DNA of 64,000 nucleotides from Pseudomonas fluorescens (GCF_902497775.2 NZ_OZ024668.1:1759826-1823825), one strand, 5' to 3'. Shown: positions 8,650-17,421, counted from the stretch's first letter. Notes: generated by a model from the letters alone, not told the origin. Translations and numbers: made by a program.

Positions 8650-9065
8650 AGCGGCAACGCCTGGAGCACCACTGCGCCGACAAATAAAAGAAGCGACAGG
8701 CTTATGCCGATCAGCGGAATTCTGAACCAGTAACGCCAGGCCAGCACGGCCATGCTCGCCAGAAACAGCACGCCCAGGCCCAGCAGAAAACCATCACGCA
8801 ACAGCGCCAGTGGCGCCGCCAGGGCCAGATAGCCATACACCAGGCCAAACAGCATGGCGCCCAGGCTATGACTGGCGTTAAAGCCAACCCAGGCGCGCCA
8901 CATGGTGGTTTGCCGGGAAATTACCGGGGCGACTTTTTGCATCTGTTCGCCCAGCGCCGGGGCGCGCGGCTGGAACTTGTTGCTGGCGAAGGTATAGACC
9001 AGGTGCAGGGTCCCCAGCAGCAGGACGATGGCGGCACTGGCGCAGATCAGCAGTTGGGCGATCAT
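8646..9065 (-). CDS. Small integral membrane protein of unknown function
   Basis: A 139-residue protein with four predicted membrane segments (about 4-26, 66-86, 92-110 and 114-135) separated by a polar loop containing RQTTMWRAWVGFNASHSLGA. This pattern recurs in uncharacterised four-helix membrane proteins, but I cannot assign a function. The ATG at 9065 has AAGGACC upstream. It starts 24 bases after the stop of the metallo-beta-lactamase-fold gene and overlaps the next gene by 4 bases. Confidence 0.75.
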   Translation of the reverse strand: MIAQLLICASAAIVLLLGTLHLVYTFASNKFQPRAPALGEQMQKVAPVISRQTTMWRAWVGFNASHSLGAMLFGLVYGYLALAAPLALLRDGFLLGLGVLFLASMAVLAWRYWFRIPLIGISLSLLLFVGAVVLQALPL

Positions 9066-9089
9066 GGGCGGTCCTTGGCTGATGGAGCG

Positions 9090-10460
9090 TTATTGGGTTG
9101 GAACCAGCTGGCTGGCAATCAGTGTCGGGCAACTGAATGTGGGTCTGGGCGCCGAAGGGGACAGGGGGATCAGCACCGAGCCATTGGTCAGTGGCGAGCC
9201 TGGGGACGTCGGGCGATTGCTGGTAAAGAGAGGGTCGGGCCAACCCATGAACCAATGGTTGCCAATGGCTGCCGCACTGGGGTGGCTATGTACATTGTCG
9301 TGGCCGACCGACAGTGTCAGGTGAGCGGGAGCGAATTTTGTCGCTGCCGGGGGCATGCCCGCCCATCCACCATGGTGACTGGCCACCAGCGACACCAGTT
9401 CAGGCGTAAACGTAGGCCAATGAAGTTTGCTGTATTCAATATCACCTGGCAGAAGGGTAGCCAGTGGACAGGAGGTGTTCTGCATCACGAACCACGCCAG
9501 TCCTTGGTTGTTGCGATCATGCGGGTCCCTGGCTGGGTCTGTACGCGTGATAACACCGGCACTGAAGGCGACGCGCCGGAGCCTGTTTGGCCAGACCAAC
9601 CGTTGGCGCAATTGGGCAATGAAACGCAAATGCGTTGGACCCAGACCTTTGCCTCTGAGGCGCACGGGTGGCCGTGGAATGATCCACGGCCGATTCATTG
9701 CATTCGGGTCGAACCTTATATTTGCGGCCTTGTTTCTGTTGCTGTAGTTCATGTTACTCACAGCATAGGCCCAGTGATCGAAGTCCCAATGAGACAGCAC
9801 CACGGGAGCGGTAAATCTGCTGCTGCGGCAACAACTTTCAGCGGCGAGCAATGCCGGCCGGGGCGATGGTCGGGTGCGGGTGTTCGGGCGGGTCGGCCAG
9901 CCGAGGTCAAAAAACAGGCAGGGGTGGCCACTATTATCGACTAGAGCATTGGCGTTGCCCTGACCAACATCGTAGGCCACTACCCATCGTGATTGACCTG
10001 CTTGACTAGCGGCTGCTTCGAGGGTGTTGAAAATTTGCGTCTGACGCACCGAAAGGCCGTCGAGGAATGCCAGTTGTTGCAGCTGTGGTGATGCACTTTG
10101 GACATTGGTCAAGGCGAAGCTGGGCGGCGTTTCCTGGTTCTCATCGCCAAGGTTGAAAAACGTGGCTCTGATCGCGTCTTCGTTTAGAGGCTGATGGTCG
10201 TCATGCAGGTCGAAGCTGATCCACAACTTTGGCGTATCGAAGATCTGCTTCTGATTCGTTTGCATGGCGCCTATCAGGTCTTTCAGGTGGACCGACAGCA
10301 GCATTGTTTTTTCAAGGTGCTGATCTTCGGGATGGATCTGTGCCCACCTGCGAGTACTCAGTTCTTTAGCGGCGGTAGCAGTGATGCAATCGAGGACAAC
10401 CATGGCATCTGGTCCATCGGACACAATATCTTCGATCATCGCGTAATGGGTGAACGTCAT
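9090..10460 (-). CDS. Soluble ComEC-like metallo-beta-lactamase-fold protein
   Basis: A 456-residue protein. An unassigned N-terminal region (1-160) precedes a metallo-hydrolase domain whose motifs match the MBL domain of ComEC/Rec2: DVGQGNA (164-170), SHWDFDH (223-229, the metal site), LLPGD (336-340), SHHGG (361-365) and GHDNVHSHPS (386-395). ComEC itself is a membrane channel; here the domain is free-standing, without membrane segments, so it is likely a cytoplasmic nuclease or phosphodiesterase-like enzyme. The ATG at 10460 is preferred because GGAAGGAAAG lies just upstream; an in-frame GTG at 10502 would overlap the DUF4132 stop. Base composition is visibly poorer in G+C than the neighbours, suggesting recent acquisition. 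Free-standing ComEC-like MBL proteins occur in several bacterial conflict systems; a role here is inference. Confidence 0.75.
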   Translation of the reverse strand: MTFTHYAMIEDIVSDGPDAMVVLDCITATAAKELSTRRWAQIHPEDQHLEKTMLLSVHLKDLIGAMQTNQKQIFDTPKLWISFDLHDDHQPLNEDAIRATFFNLGDENQETPPSFALTNVQSASPQLQQLAFLDGLSVRQTQIFNTLEAAASQAGQSRWVVAYDVGQGNANALVDNSGHPCLFFDLGWPTRPNTRTRPSPRPALLAAESCCRSSRFTAPVVLSHWDFDHWAYAVSNMNYSNRNKAANIRFDPNAMNRPWIIPRPPVRLRGKGLGPTHLRFIAQLRQRLVWPNRLRRVAFSAGVITRTDPARDPHDRNNQGLAWFVMQNTSCPLATLLPGDIEYSKLHWPTFTPELVSLVASHHGGWAGMPPAATKFAPAHLTLSVGHDNVHSHPSAAAIGNHWFMGWPDPLFTSNRPTSPGSPLTNGSVLIPLSPSAPRPTFSCPTLIASQLVPTQ

Positions 10461-10498
10461 TTGCTTTCCTTCCCTGGTCATCCGGGCAGAGTTGCCGG

Positions 10499-13159
10499 TC
10501 ACTTCAACACCAACTGCCGGGTAATGGTCGGGTCGCTGATCTTGTCGTCGTCAATCAGCAGCAAGGCCTTGGAGAGGATGATCGACAGCAGGTTGTCGCC
10601 CTCGAACGGCAGGTACTGCGGGGTGTTTTTCTGCCGCGCCTTGGCGTCGGGGACGATGCACAGGTACTGATCGTTGGGCAGCATCAGGATGTTGCCCGAA
10701 CCCAGGTGGATCTTGTAGCTGCGCAGCTTGCCGGTGACCTCCAGGAAGCGCCCGTGCAGGGTCCATTTGTCCTTGAGGCGGGTCATGCGCGGCAGCAGTT
10801 TTTCCAGCAATTGTTTGCGCGTTTGCGCGGTGGCGCCCAGTTCACCGAACGAATGGTTGTGCCAGTAATCGCGGTAGCGGCCGTCTGGCCCGCCATCGGC
10901 CCACAGCGGGTCGTTAGCCAGCGAGGCGACGCCAACGAACAGGTCGACATCGCGCATCACTTCGCTGAGCACCAAAGGCGGGACCTGATCCAGCGGCAAG
11001 GGTGCGGCGTCCACGGCGTTGTCCCAGCGGTTCAAGGCATAACCACCGCCACCGGCATGGGCGCTGCGCTGGGCGGCGTCGATGGGGTAGAAACGCACCT
11101 GGTCGGTGCTCAGGCGCAGGAAGGCACCGGCTTCGTTGGTGTCGACGCCATAGTCGTCACCCACGCCCTCGATCCAGAACTCGGCGCGCAAGCCCCAGGC
11201 CGGCAGTTCGCGGGTGGCCGGTGGGTAGCTGTCGTCGACCATCAGCCGCAGCTTGTTGCGCCAGCCACGGGCCGCAGCCAGGGCGTGGAACTGGTGCTGG
11301 CGCAGAATGTGCGCGGCGAAGCGGTTGGAGTAAGTGGCGGTGTTGCGCTCGGCTTCGGTTAGCAGGTAGACCTCGCGGTGGGCCTGCTTGAATGGCTGGG
11401 TGATCTGCAGCGCTTCGATGCGCTCGCGCCAGGCGAGGATTTCCTCCAGCGGGCGGCCGATCGGGTGCCAGAGACGCACTTGGGCCTCGCTGGAAGGGCT
11501 GATGGTGTTGCCCTCGAGGCTTTGCAGGCAGTCCTCGGTGAACACCACGGCGTGCTGCTGGCCGCCTTCGCTGATCACCCAGATCAGCCGCCGCGCCAGG
11601 GTGCCGATCAGTGGATGGTCAAGGTAGCGCTCCTGCCATTGGCCGAACGGCCAGTGCTTTTCCAGCAGAAACAGGCTGTCCAGGCGCTCGGCCTGGGCCG
11701 GCAGCATGGCGCCGATGTCCTTGACCGCGCCCTGCAGGTCCTTGAGCTCTTCCTTGTAGTCGGCCTTGACCTTGGCCGGCACCGACTTTTGCGGCGTGCC
11801 GTCGGCGCGGAACCAGTTCAGGGTGGCGGTCTTGCCATCGACTTTCAGCTCGGCGACAAACGCGCCGTCATCGAAACTTTCACGGCGCAGGCCGACCTGT
11901 TCCAGGCCGTAGGTCGGCACGCCGAGTTCTTCGATCTGGTCACGGGGCAATTGCAGGGCTTGGGCGGCGCTGGTGAAGGCTTTTTCGATTTCCTTCTGCG
12001 CGGTACCGAACTTGACCCGCACCTTGAGCAGGGCCAGTTGCCCGACTGCTTCGCTGGTGGGGATCGACGACAGGGTGAACACTGCCGCATTGCCGACCTT
12101 GGGCGCGCGCGGGCCGATGCCGCGCACCTTGCGGTAGGCGCTCAAGGCCAGGCGGGCGATGGCCCGGGTCAGTTCAGTGTCGGCCAACGGCGCGCTCATC
12201 CACAACAGGCCGCGCAGCACCGTGGCGTTGCCATCGTGCATGCGCGCGCGGTCATCGCTGCTTTCCCAACCGACGTTGAGCAGTGCGCCGCAGCGCCCGG
12301 CATCGACCCGCGCAAACCAGCGCAACAGGGCCGCCCGCAGTGGCGCCTCACCGACCTTGAGCAGCAGTGCCTGGGCGTTTTTCAGCCATTTCGCCGAGGG
12401 CCGCGCCGAGGTTGCCGCTGCGGCCTGGCGCAGCAGTGTCAACCAGTCTTCGCGCACTTCGGGGCTCAGCTGTTCGAGGTCTTCCAGGGCCTGCTGGGTC
12501 CAGTGCTCGCACGGCGCCAGGACCTGCCAGGCGCCGTTGCCCAGCAGCGGGTCGAGTTTGGCCAGCAGCTGTTCACCGAAGTTGCCGTAGTGGCCCAGGT
12601 CAGCGCACTGGCTGCGCAGCATGATCAGCAAGTCGCGCAGCGCGTCGGGCACTTGCGTGAAGTTTTGCGCGATGACCCAGTCGGTCACGGTCAGGGTCGG
12701 CAGGGTGCCGTAATAGGCAAAGCGGTAGCTGGTGAACCACTGCAGCACAGGCTCGGCCAGTTGGCCGACGTCGGCGCCGTTTTCCATCAGCCAGGTCATC
12801 AGCGCCGGTAGCACGCCATAGTCGAAGACATGGGAAAAGGCATGGCCGGCACTGGCCGTGCTCAGCTCACCGTTGTAGGCTACCACCCGTTCGACCAGGG
12901 CCAGGACCAGGCGCGTGCGCAACGCCGGGTCAGGGCTCAGGGCCATGATTGCCGGCAGCTTGCTCAAGGCGAAGACCATGGCGTCGGGGCGGCCGTGGAT
13001 TTTCTGCAGCAGCGGCAGCAGCTCGCTGATCAGCTCATGCTCGTGGCGCAGTTCGGAGCCGGCCAGCAGCGGATAGCCATCCGGGCCGATGTGCTCGACC
13101 GGGCCCAGCTCGGTTTGCGGGCGGTCGTGGCGAAACGCCTGAAGTTGTTCCAGTGCCAT
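10499..13159 (-). CDS. DUF4132 domain protein (MolR/YehI-like)
   Basis: An 886-residue cytoplasmic protein. The first 480 residues are helical and HEAT-like. The DUF4132 signature is recognisable from LIGTLARRLIWVISEGGQQ to VRLWHPIGRP (about 563-572) and QPFKQAHREVYLLTEAE (about 590-606), where the family has its HP and QPF/R-vY motifs. The family includes E. coli YehI/MolR, whose genes lie near MoxR-ATPase and von Willebrand-A genes. None of those partners is present here; instead a small gene precedes it and an MBL-fold gene follows. The biochemical role is unknown. Its ATG lies 3 bases after the small upstream gene, so the two are almost certainly co-translated. Confidence 0.82.
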   Translation of the reverse strand: MALEQLQAFRHDRPQTELGPVEHIGPDGYPLLAGSELRHEHELISELLPLLQKIHGRPDAMVFALSKLPAIMALSPDPALRTRLVLALVERVVAYNGELSTASAGHAFSHVFDYGVLPALMTWLMENGADVGQLAEPVLQWFTSYRFAYYGTLPTLTVTDWVIAQNFTQVPDALRDLLIMLRSQCADLGHYGNFGEQLLAKLDPLLGNGAWQVLAPCEHWTQQALEDLEQLSPEVREDWLTLLRQAAAATSARPSAKWLKNAQALLLKVGEAPLRAALLRWFARVDAGRCGALLNVGWESSDDRARMHDGNATVLRGLLWMSAPLADTELTRAIARLALSAYRKVRGIGPRAPKVGNAAVFTLSSIPTSEAVGQLALLKVRVKFGTAQKEIEKAFTSAAQALQLPRDQIEELGVPTYGLEQVGLRRESFDDGAFVAELKVDGKTATLNWFRADGTPQKSVPAKVKADYKEELKDLQGAVKDIGAMLPAQAERLDSLFLLEKHWPFGQWQERYLDHPLIGTLARRLIWVISEGGQQHAVVFTEDCLQSLEGNTISPSSEAQVRLWHPIGRPLEEILAWRERIEALQITQPFKQAHREVYLLTEAERNTATYSNRFAAHILRQHQFHALAAARGWRNKLRLMVDDSYPPATRELPAWGLRAEFWIEGVGDDYGVDTNEAGAFLRLSTDQVRFYPIDAAQRSAHAGGGGYALNRWDNAVDAAPLPLDQVPPLVLSEVMRDVDLFVGVASLANDPLWADGGPDGRYRDYWHNHSFGELGATAQTRKQLLEKLLPRMTRLKDKWTLHGRFLEVTGKLRSYKIHLGSGNILMLPNDQYLCIVPDAKARQKNTPQYLPFEGDNLLSIILSKALLLIDDDKISDPTITRQLVLK

Positions 13160-13162
13160 GGT

Positions 13163-13558
13163 TCAGCCTCCTACCAGCGGGGTCAGTTTGATGAAATTGA
13201 CCACGCTGTCGTGGCGGATGGTCAGGACTTCGTCGAGGCTCTCGGCCTGACGTTCGTCGAGGAGGATGAAAAAGCCATTGCGTTCGAAGGCGTCGCAGGC
13301 GATGTCGACCTGCTTGCGCCAGTCGATGTTTGTGCGCTCGCTCGGGCGCTCGCCATTGAGCGCGGCTTCCAGCGGCTCGGGGCTGACCAGGCGCTGACGC
13401 CGGCTGTGGTCGGTGTGGTTGTTGTGCTGCTGGACTTCCTGGTGGACCCGCTCGCGGATCAACTGGCGCACGGTGATGGTGTCGGTGGCAAAGTGCAGGG
13501 CGAAATCGTCGAAGACTTCACCCGAGACCGACTCGTCGCGAACGGTGAGCGTTGCCAT
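13163..13558 (-). CDS. Small protein co-encoded with the DUF4132 protein
   Basis: A 131-residue protein of unknown function. It has a compact beta-rich start (MATLTVRDESVSGEVFDDFA), a helical polar middle rich in Arg/Gln/His (VRQLIRERVHQEVQQHNNH) and a C-terminal half ending in FIKLTPLVGG. It carries no signal peptide or membrane segment. The ATG at 13558 has AAGGAG at ideal spacing. It lies 3 bases upstream of the DUF4132 gene and is probably its functional partner. Confidence 0.75.
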   Translation of the reverse strand: MATLTVRDESVSGEVFDDFALHFATDTITVRQLIRERVHQEVQQHNNHTDHSRRQRLVSPEPLEAALNGERPSERTNIDWRKQVDIACDAFERNGFFILLDERQAESLDEVLTIRHDSVVNFIKLTPLVGG

Positions 13559-13639
13559 GGGAACTCCTTTTCTGGCAAGAGGCAAAACGGATGGGCGCAA
13601 GAGTATCAGGCTAGCCAGCGGATTTCGATGTACAGGCGC

Positions 13640-14476
13640 TTACCGATCGCCGCCGCTGCGCAGGCGAAAGAACTCCCCCGGCGGCAAGCCGAACTGCTTG
13701 CCGAAGGCGGCGATAAACGCCGACAGCGAATCGTAGCCACAGGCCAGGGCTACGTCGGTCACCCGTTCGCCGCGCTCAAGGGCAGGCAGCGCACAGAGCA
13801 GGCGCATGCGCTGGCGCCAGAGGCGAAAGCTCAGGCCGGTTTCGCGTTGAAAACGCCGGCTCAGGGTTTTCTCCGATACGCCAGCTTGCCGCGCCCAGTC
13901 GGCCAGCCCGGTCGGCGCGTCGGGGTGCGCTTGCAGGTGGCTGCACAGCGCGCGCAGGTCAGGGTCTAGGGGCAGGGGCAGCATCAACTGCTGTTGTTTG
14001 GCGCTGTCCAGTTGGTCGAGCAATACCTGCACCAGGCGTCCGTCAGGGCCATCGCTGTCGTACTCCACAGGCAGTTCACTGAAGGTGTGGATCAGCTCGC
14101 GCAACAGCGGGTTGACCGCTATCACCCGGCATTGTGGCTCGCTCCAGCTCGCCGGTGCTTGCTCCAGGTACAGGCTGCGCAGGCAGGTGTCGTCGGCACA
14201 ACTGACCCGGTGCGGGATCTGCGCCGGCACCCACACCGCGCGCTGCGGCGGCACCAGGTAGAAGCCCTGGTCAGTGTGCACCTCCAGCACACCGCTAATG
14301 GCATAGGACAACTGCCCCCACGGATGAGCGTGGCGGTAGCCGAGCACCACGTTGGGCAGCGCCTGCACATGGCCATACACCGGGCGCGGCAGTTCGGTCA
14401 GCTGCTCCAATGACTGCGGGGTGAGGGCGGGGTGTTGTCCTTTGGGCGACACTGGCGGGGTACTGGCGTTAGTCAA
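13640..14476 (-). CDS. AraC-family transcriptional regulator
   Basis: A 278-residue regulator: an N-terminal cupin-like effector domain (RHAHPWGQLSYAISGVLEV, about 47-66) and a C-terminal double helix-turn-helix (about 185-275: LADWARQAGVSEKTLSRRF and VTDVALACGYDSLSAFIAAF). It is divergent from an SBF-type transporter gene with 55 bases between the starts, so it probably controls that gene. The start is uncertain: the reading frame opens with TTG at 14476, without a convincing ribosome binding site, and a GTG about 13 codons downstream is an alternative. Confidence 0.85.
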   Translation of the reverse strand: MTNASTPPVSPKGQHPALTPQSLEQLTELPRPVYGHVQALPNVVLGYRHAHPWGQLSYAISGVLEVHTDQGFYLVPPQRAVWVPAQIPHRVSCADDTCLRSLYLEQAPASWSEPQCRVIAVNPLLRELIHTFSELPVEYDSDGPDGRLVQVLLDQLDSAKQQQLMLPLPLDPDLRALCSHLQAHPDAPTGLADWARQAGVSEKTLSRRFQRETGLSFRLWRQRMRLLCALPALERGERVTDVALACGYDSLSAFIAAFGKQFGLPPGEFFRLRSGGDR

Positions 14477-14531
14477 AGTCGGGCAAAGACCTTAACGTCT
14501 GCGGCGTCACAATAACAAGCCGGGAGCGGCC

Positions 14532-15524
14532 ATGAAGTACCTGCGGATGCTGTTCGACAATTTCACCCTGGCGCTGCTCGGGGTCATCCTCATGGCCACG
14601 CTGTTGCCCTGCGAAGGCAACGGCGCCGTGGTGTTCGGCTGGCTGACCAACCTGGCCATCGGCCTGCTGTTCTTCCTGCATGGCGCCAAGCTGTCGCGCG
14701 AGGCGGTGGCCGCCGGTGCCGGGCACTGGCGCCTGCACCTGCTGGTATTTGCCTGCACCTTCGTCATGTTCCCGCTGCTCGGCATGCTGTTCAAGCCGTT
14801 GTTCCTGCCGCTGGTGGGCGATGAGCTGTACCTGGGCGTGCTGTACCTGTGCGCCTTGCCGGCCACGGTGCAGTCGGCCATTGCCTTCACCTCGCTGGCC
14901 CGCGGCAACGTGCCGGCGGCGATCTGCAGCGCGGCGGCGTCGAGTTTGCTCGGCATCGTCCTGACGCCCTTGCTGGTGGTGCTGTTGATGGGCGTCGAGG
15001 GCGACAGTGGTTCGAGCCTGGATGCGGTGCTGAAGATCGTTCTGCAACTGTTGGTGCCGTTCGTGGCCGGGCAACTGGCGCGGCGCTGGATCGGCGCTTG
15101 GGTGGCGCGCAATGCCCGCGGGTTGAAGAGCGTCGACCAGGGCTCGATCCTGCTGGTGGTCTACACCGCCTTCAGCGATGCGGTGGTCAGCGGCCTGTGG
15201 CATTCGGTGCCGCCGTCGCGCCTGCTGGGCCTGGCATTGGTCTGCTGCCTGCTGCTGGCGCTGGTGCTGTGGCTCATCAGCGCATTGGGGCGCTGGCTGG
15301 GTTTCGACCTCGAAGACCGCATCACCATCCTGTTTGCCGGCTCGAAAAAGAGCATGGCCACCGGCGTGCCGATGGCCCAGGTCCTGTTCGTGGGCGGTGG
15401 CATCGGCGCGATGATCCTGCCACTGCTGCTGTTTCACCAGATCCAGCTGATGGTCTGCGCGGTGTTGGCCCAGCGCTATGCGGCGCGCACTGACGCACCC
15501 ACGCTTACAACAGAACCCCTTTGA
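14532..15524 (+). CDS. Bile acid:sodium symporter (SBF/DUF4137-like) family transporter
   Basis: A 330-residue inner-membrane protein with about ten hydrophobic segments and the SBF-like features of the YfeH branch (FLHGAKLS after the second segment, LPATVQSAIAFTSLARGN, and AGSKKSMATGVPMAQVLF near residue 280). The last two elements form the crossed-helix core that binds sodium and substrate in this fold. The substrate is unknown; the family imports organic anions with Na+. The ATG at 14532 has GGGAG 6 bases upstream. Its last 20 bases overlap the convergent bestrophin gene. Confidence 0.85.
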   Translation: MKYLRMLFDNFTLALLGVILMATLLPCEGNGAVVFGWLTNLAIGLLFFLHGAKLSREAVAAGAGHWRLHLLVFACTFVMFPLLGMLFKPLFLPLVGDELYLGVLYLCALPATVQSAIAFTSLARGNVPAAICSAAASSLLGIVLTPLLVVLLMGVEGDSGSSLDAVLKIVLQLLVPFVAGQLARRWIGAWVARNARGLKSVDQGSILLVVYTAFSDAVVSGLWHSVPPSRLLGLALVCCLLLALVLWLISALGRWLGFDLEDRITILFAGSKKSMATGVPMAQVLFVGGGIGAMILPLLLFHQIQLMVCAVLAQRYAARTDAPTLTTEPL

Positions 15525-16422
15525 CCGGCTGCAGTTGTGCCGGCGCCGCTTCATCGGCCAGTTCACGCACGGCGATTTCCAGGTTGCGGCACATGGCGTC
15601 CAGGGCCAGGTCGTTGGGCTGGGTGTCGAACGGGTCGGCAATCTGGTCGCCCAGGGCATCCAGGCCGAAGAAGGTGTAGGCCAGCACGCACACGGCAAAG
15701 GGCGTGAACCAGCCGATGCTGTCGACCAGGCAGAACGGCAGCAAGAAGCAGTAGACGTGGACAATGCGGTGCAGCATGAGGATGTAGGGGTAGGGGATGG
15801 GCGTGTTCTTGATCCGCTCGCAGCCGCCGAGCACGTACGAGAGCCGGTTGAGCTGCTGGTCGAGGTTGGCCTGGATCACCTCGCCGGCACCGGCATCGCG
15901 GGCCTGGGCCATGAAGCGCTGGCCGATCAGGCCGAGCAGGCGGCTGGCGGGCGCATCGCTGCTGGCCAGGGCGGTGCGCGTCGGGGTGTCGAGCAGGCGC
16001 TGGCGATCGGCGCAGGCCGGGGCGCCGCGCAACTGGTCACGCAGTACGTAGGCAAAGGCGATCAGCGGATCGAGCAGGGCCCGGCGCTGGTTGGCGTCGA
16101 GGTTGGGCAGCAGGCTCAGGGTCTGGCGGGTCAGGTTGCGGCTGACGATCAGCAGTTCGCCCCACAGCGTGCGTGCTTCCCAGAAACGCTGGTAGGCCAC
16201 GGTGTTGCGAAAGCCGAGGAAGATCGCCAGGGTCAGGCCCCAGAGGGTAAAGGGCGTGGCGGTGAGGATCACCTTGTACTCGAACAGGGTGCCGTGGGTG
16301 GCCACCACCGCCGAGCTGATCAGCACGGTGTACAGCACCTTGCGCCAGATCGCCGGGATGATCGAGCCTTTGAGCGAAAACAGCAGAACGCGAATGGAGG
16401 GTTTTTGCGGCTGGATGATCAT
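15505..16422 (-). CDS. Bestrophin family ion channel (UPF0187)
   Basis: A 305-residue membrane protein of the bacterial bestrophin family, pentameric channels related to Klebsiella KpBest (cation-selective) and eukaryotic chloride bestrophins. Family marks are the first segment with LTLAIFLGFRNTVAYQRFWEARTLWGELL (in outline) and the C-terminal AYTFFGLDALGDQIADPF. This acidic DPF region corresponds to the cytosolic domain. The ATG at 16422 gives the family-typical beginning (MIIQPQKPS then VLLFSLKGSI); the reading frame is open further upstream but runs through a hairpin. The gene is convergent with the SBF transporter. Confidence 0.88.
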   Translation of the reverse strand: MIIQPQKPSIRVLLFSLKGSIIPAIWRKVLYTVLISSAVVATHGTLFEYKVILTATPFTLWGLTLAIFLGFRNTVAYQRFWEARTLWGELLIVSRNLTRQTLSLLPNLDANQRRALLDPLIAFAYVLRDQLRGAPACADRQRLLDTPTRTALASSDAPASRLLGLIGQRFMAQARDAGAGEVIQANLDQQLNRLSYVLGGCERIKNTPIPYPYILMLHRIVHVYCFLLPFCLVDSIGWFTPFAVCVLAYTFFGLDALGDQIADPFDTQPNDLALDAMCRNLEIAVRELADEAAPAQLQPVKGVLL

Positions 16423-16436
16423 GCGAGGCAAGCCTG

Positions 16437-16470
16437 TACAGTAGCGCGAGGATTTCCGCGCGCTACTGTA
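16437..16470. repeat. Perfect 12-bp inverted repeat upstream of bestrophin gene
   Basis: TACAGTAGCGCG at 16437-16448 is repeated in perfect inversion at 16459-16470 around a 10-base loop. It lies 15 bases upstream of the bestrophin start codon and 35 bases past the stop of the gene before it. No U run follows on the minus strand, so it could be a weak terminator for the upstream gene, an attenuator, or a repressor operator in the bestrophin leader. Confidence 0.6.
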
Positions 16471-16504
16471 GGGCAAAGCCGGGCACGGATACAGCCCGAC
16501 GGGG

Positions 16505-17395
16505 TCAGGCGCTGGTGAAGGTGAAGAAATCGAGGAAAGCATAGTCGCGCGAAGTGACCACCAGTGAGGCGATCCGGCGCTCGGCAGGGGCTTGGTACTC
16601 CACCCAGTGATGTCTGGGCTCCCCGCTAAAGCTCAATGTCTCGAGCAGTTGGCCCCGCTCATCATGAAATTCGACTTCGCCCGGGCGTTGTCTCCAGGTC
16701 CAGGCGAACTTGATTTTATCGCACGGTACAGTGAGGTCGATGCGCAGCCGTTGGGCGGAGCTAGGGTTGCTTTGGCCGCGTTGCAGGACGATTGCCAGGC
16801 CTTCCAGCAGTCCGTCTATGGTATGAGGGTAATCCGCAATGCCGGCCTTGATACCCGTATGGCCCTGCAACAGGGTGATGGTCATTGTTGGCAGCTGGAT
16901 GCTTTGACCGGGATCGATCAGTTGAGTGTTCTGGCCATCGAAGTTTTCCGTGATGGTGGTGGGGTAAATGCAGATATCGTCGAAGCTGATATCCCCTCCC
17001 GCTTGTTCAGTGCCATCACGGCCTAGCAGTTCCAGGTGATGCGAGATGCTGGTGGCCTGAAAGCTCCAGCGAAGGGTATGCCATTGCTGGTCGACTACCG
17101 CAATTCGCCCCTCCAGTTCATTACCGTCCAATTCGAACCACAGGCTGGGCGTCATCGACGTGTCTTTCTGGCGTCTGACGCGCATGGAGATTGTGTAGTG
17201 CGTTGCGGGTGTCAGCCCCTCGAGCGTTTTGTTGAGGATGCGCCCATTGAGGGTGCCCTGAAAGTTTTCAAATCCGGCAAAGTGATTTCCTTGCTCTGTC
17301 TTGATCATCAACAGGCTGCCATTGGGGCCTTTCTGCCAACCATTCCATGGGTCATTGCCGGGTTCGAAATCGGTGTGATCAATGAACAGTTCCAT
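16505..17395 (-). CDS. Uncharacterised beta-sandwich protein with upstream C13 tract
   Basis: A 296-residue protein that I do not recognise. The sequence suggests two beta-sandwich modules of carbohydrate-binding type: residues 1-160 (FENFQGTLNGRILN, LTPATHYTISMRVRRQ, ISFDDICIYP) and 175-296 (LRIDLTVPCDKIKFAWTWR, IASLVVTSRDYAFLDFFTF). No signal peptide is present. The ATG at 17395 has GGAGGCAGGG directly upstream. That ribosome binding site abuts a run of 13 C (coding strand). The reading frame also stays open through the tract to a GTG at 17455, so changes in tract length could alter translation. G+C is lower than in neighbouring genes, suggesting transfer. Confidence 0.6.
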   Translation of the reverse strand: MELFIDHTDFEPGNDPWNGWQKGPNGSLLMIKTEQGNHFAGFENFQGTLNGRILNKTLEGLTPATHYTISMRVRRQKDTSMTPSLWFELDGNELEGRIAVVDQQWHTLRWSFQATSISHHLELLGRDGTEQAGGDISFDDICIYPTTITENFDGQNTQLIDPGQSIQLPTMTITLLQGHTGIKAGIADYPHTIDGLLEGLAIVLQRGQSNPSSAQRLRIDLTVPCDKIKFAWTWRQRPGEVEFHDERGQLLETLSFSGEPRHHWVEYQAPAERRIASLVVTSRDYAFLDFFTFTSA

Positions 17396-17408
17396 ACGCC
17401 CTGCCTCC

Positions 17409-17421
17409 GGGGGGGGGGGGG
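17409..17421. repeat. Homopolymeric G13/C13 tract
   Basis: Thirteen consecutive G on the plus strand, immediately upstream of the ribosome binding site of the beta-sandwich gene. Tracts of this length are prone to slipped-strand mispairing. Confidence 0.9.

Noticed and set aside
11378..12811. 477-codon plus-strand frame opposite the DUF4132 gene
   Set aside because: High-GC antisense artefact; composition Gln/Ala/Val/Gly-rich without domains.
16437..16470. Rho-independent terminator
   Set aside because: The stem is perfect but neither strand has a following T run, so it is listed as an inverted repeat only.
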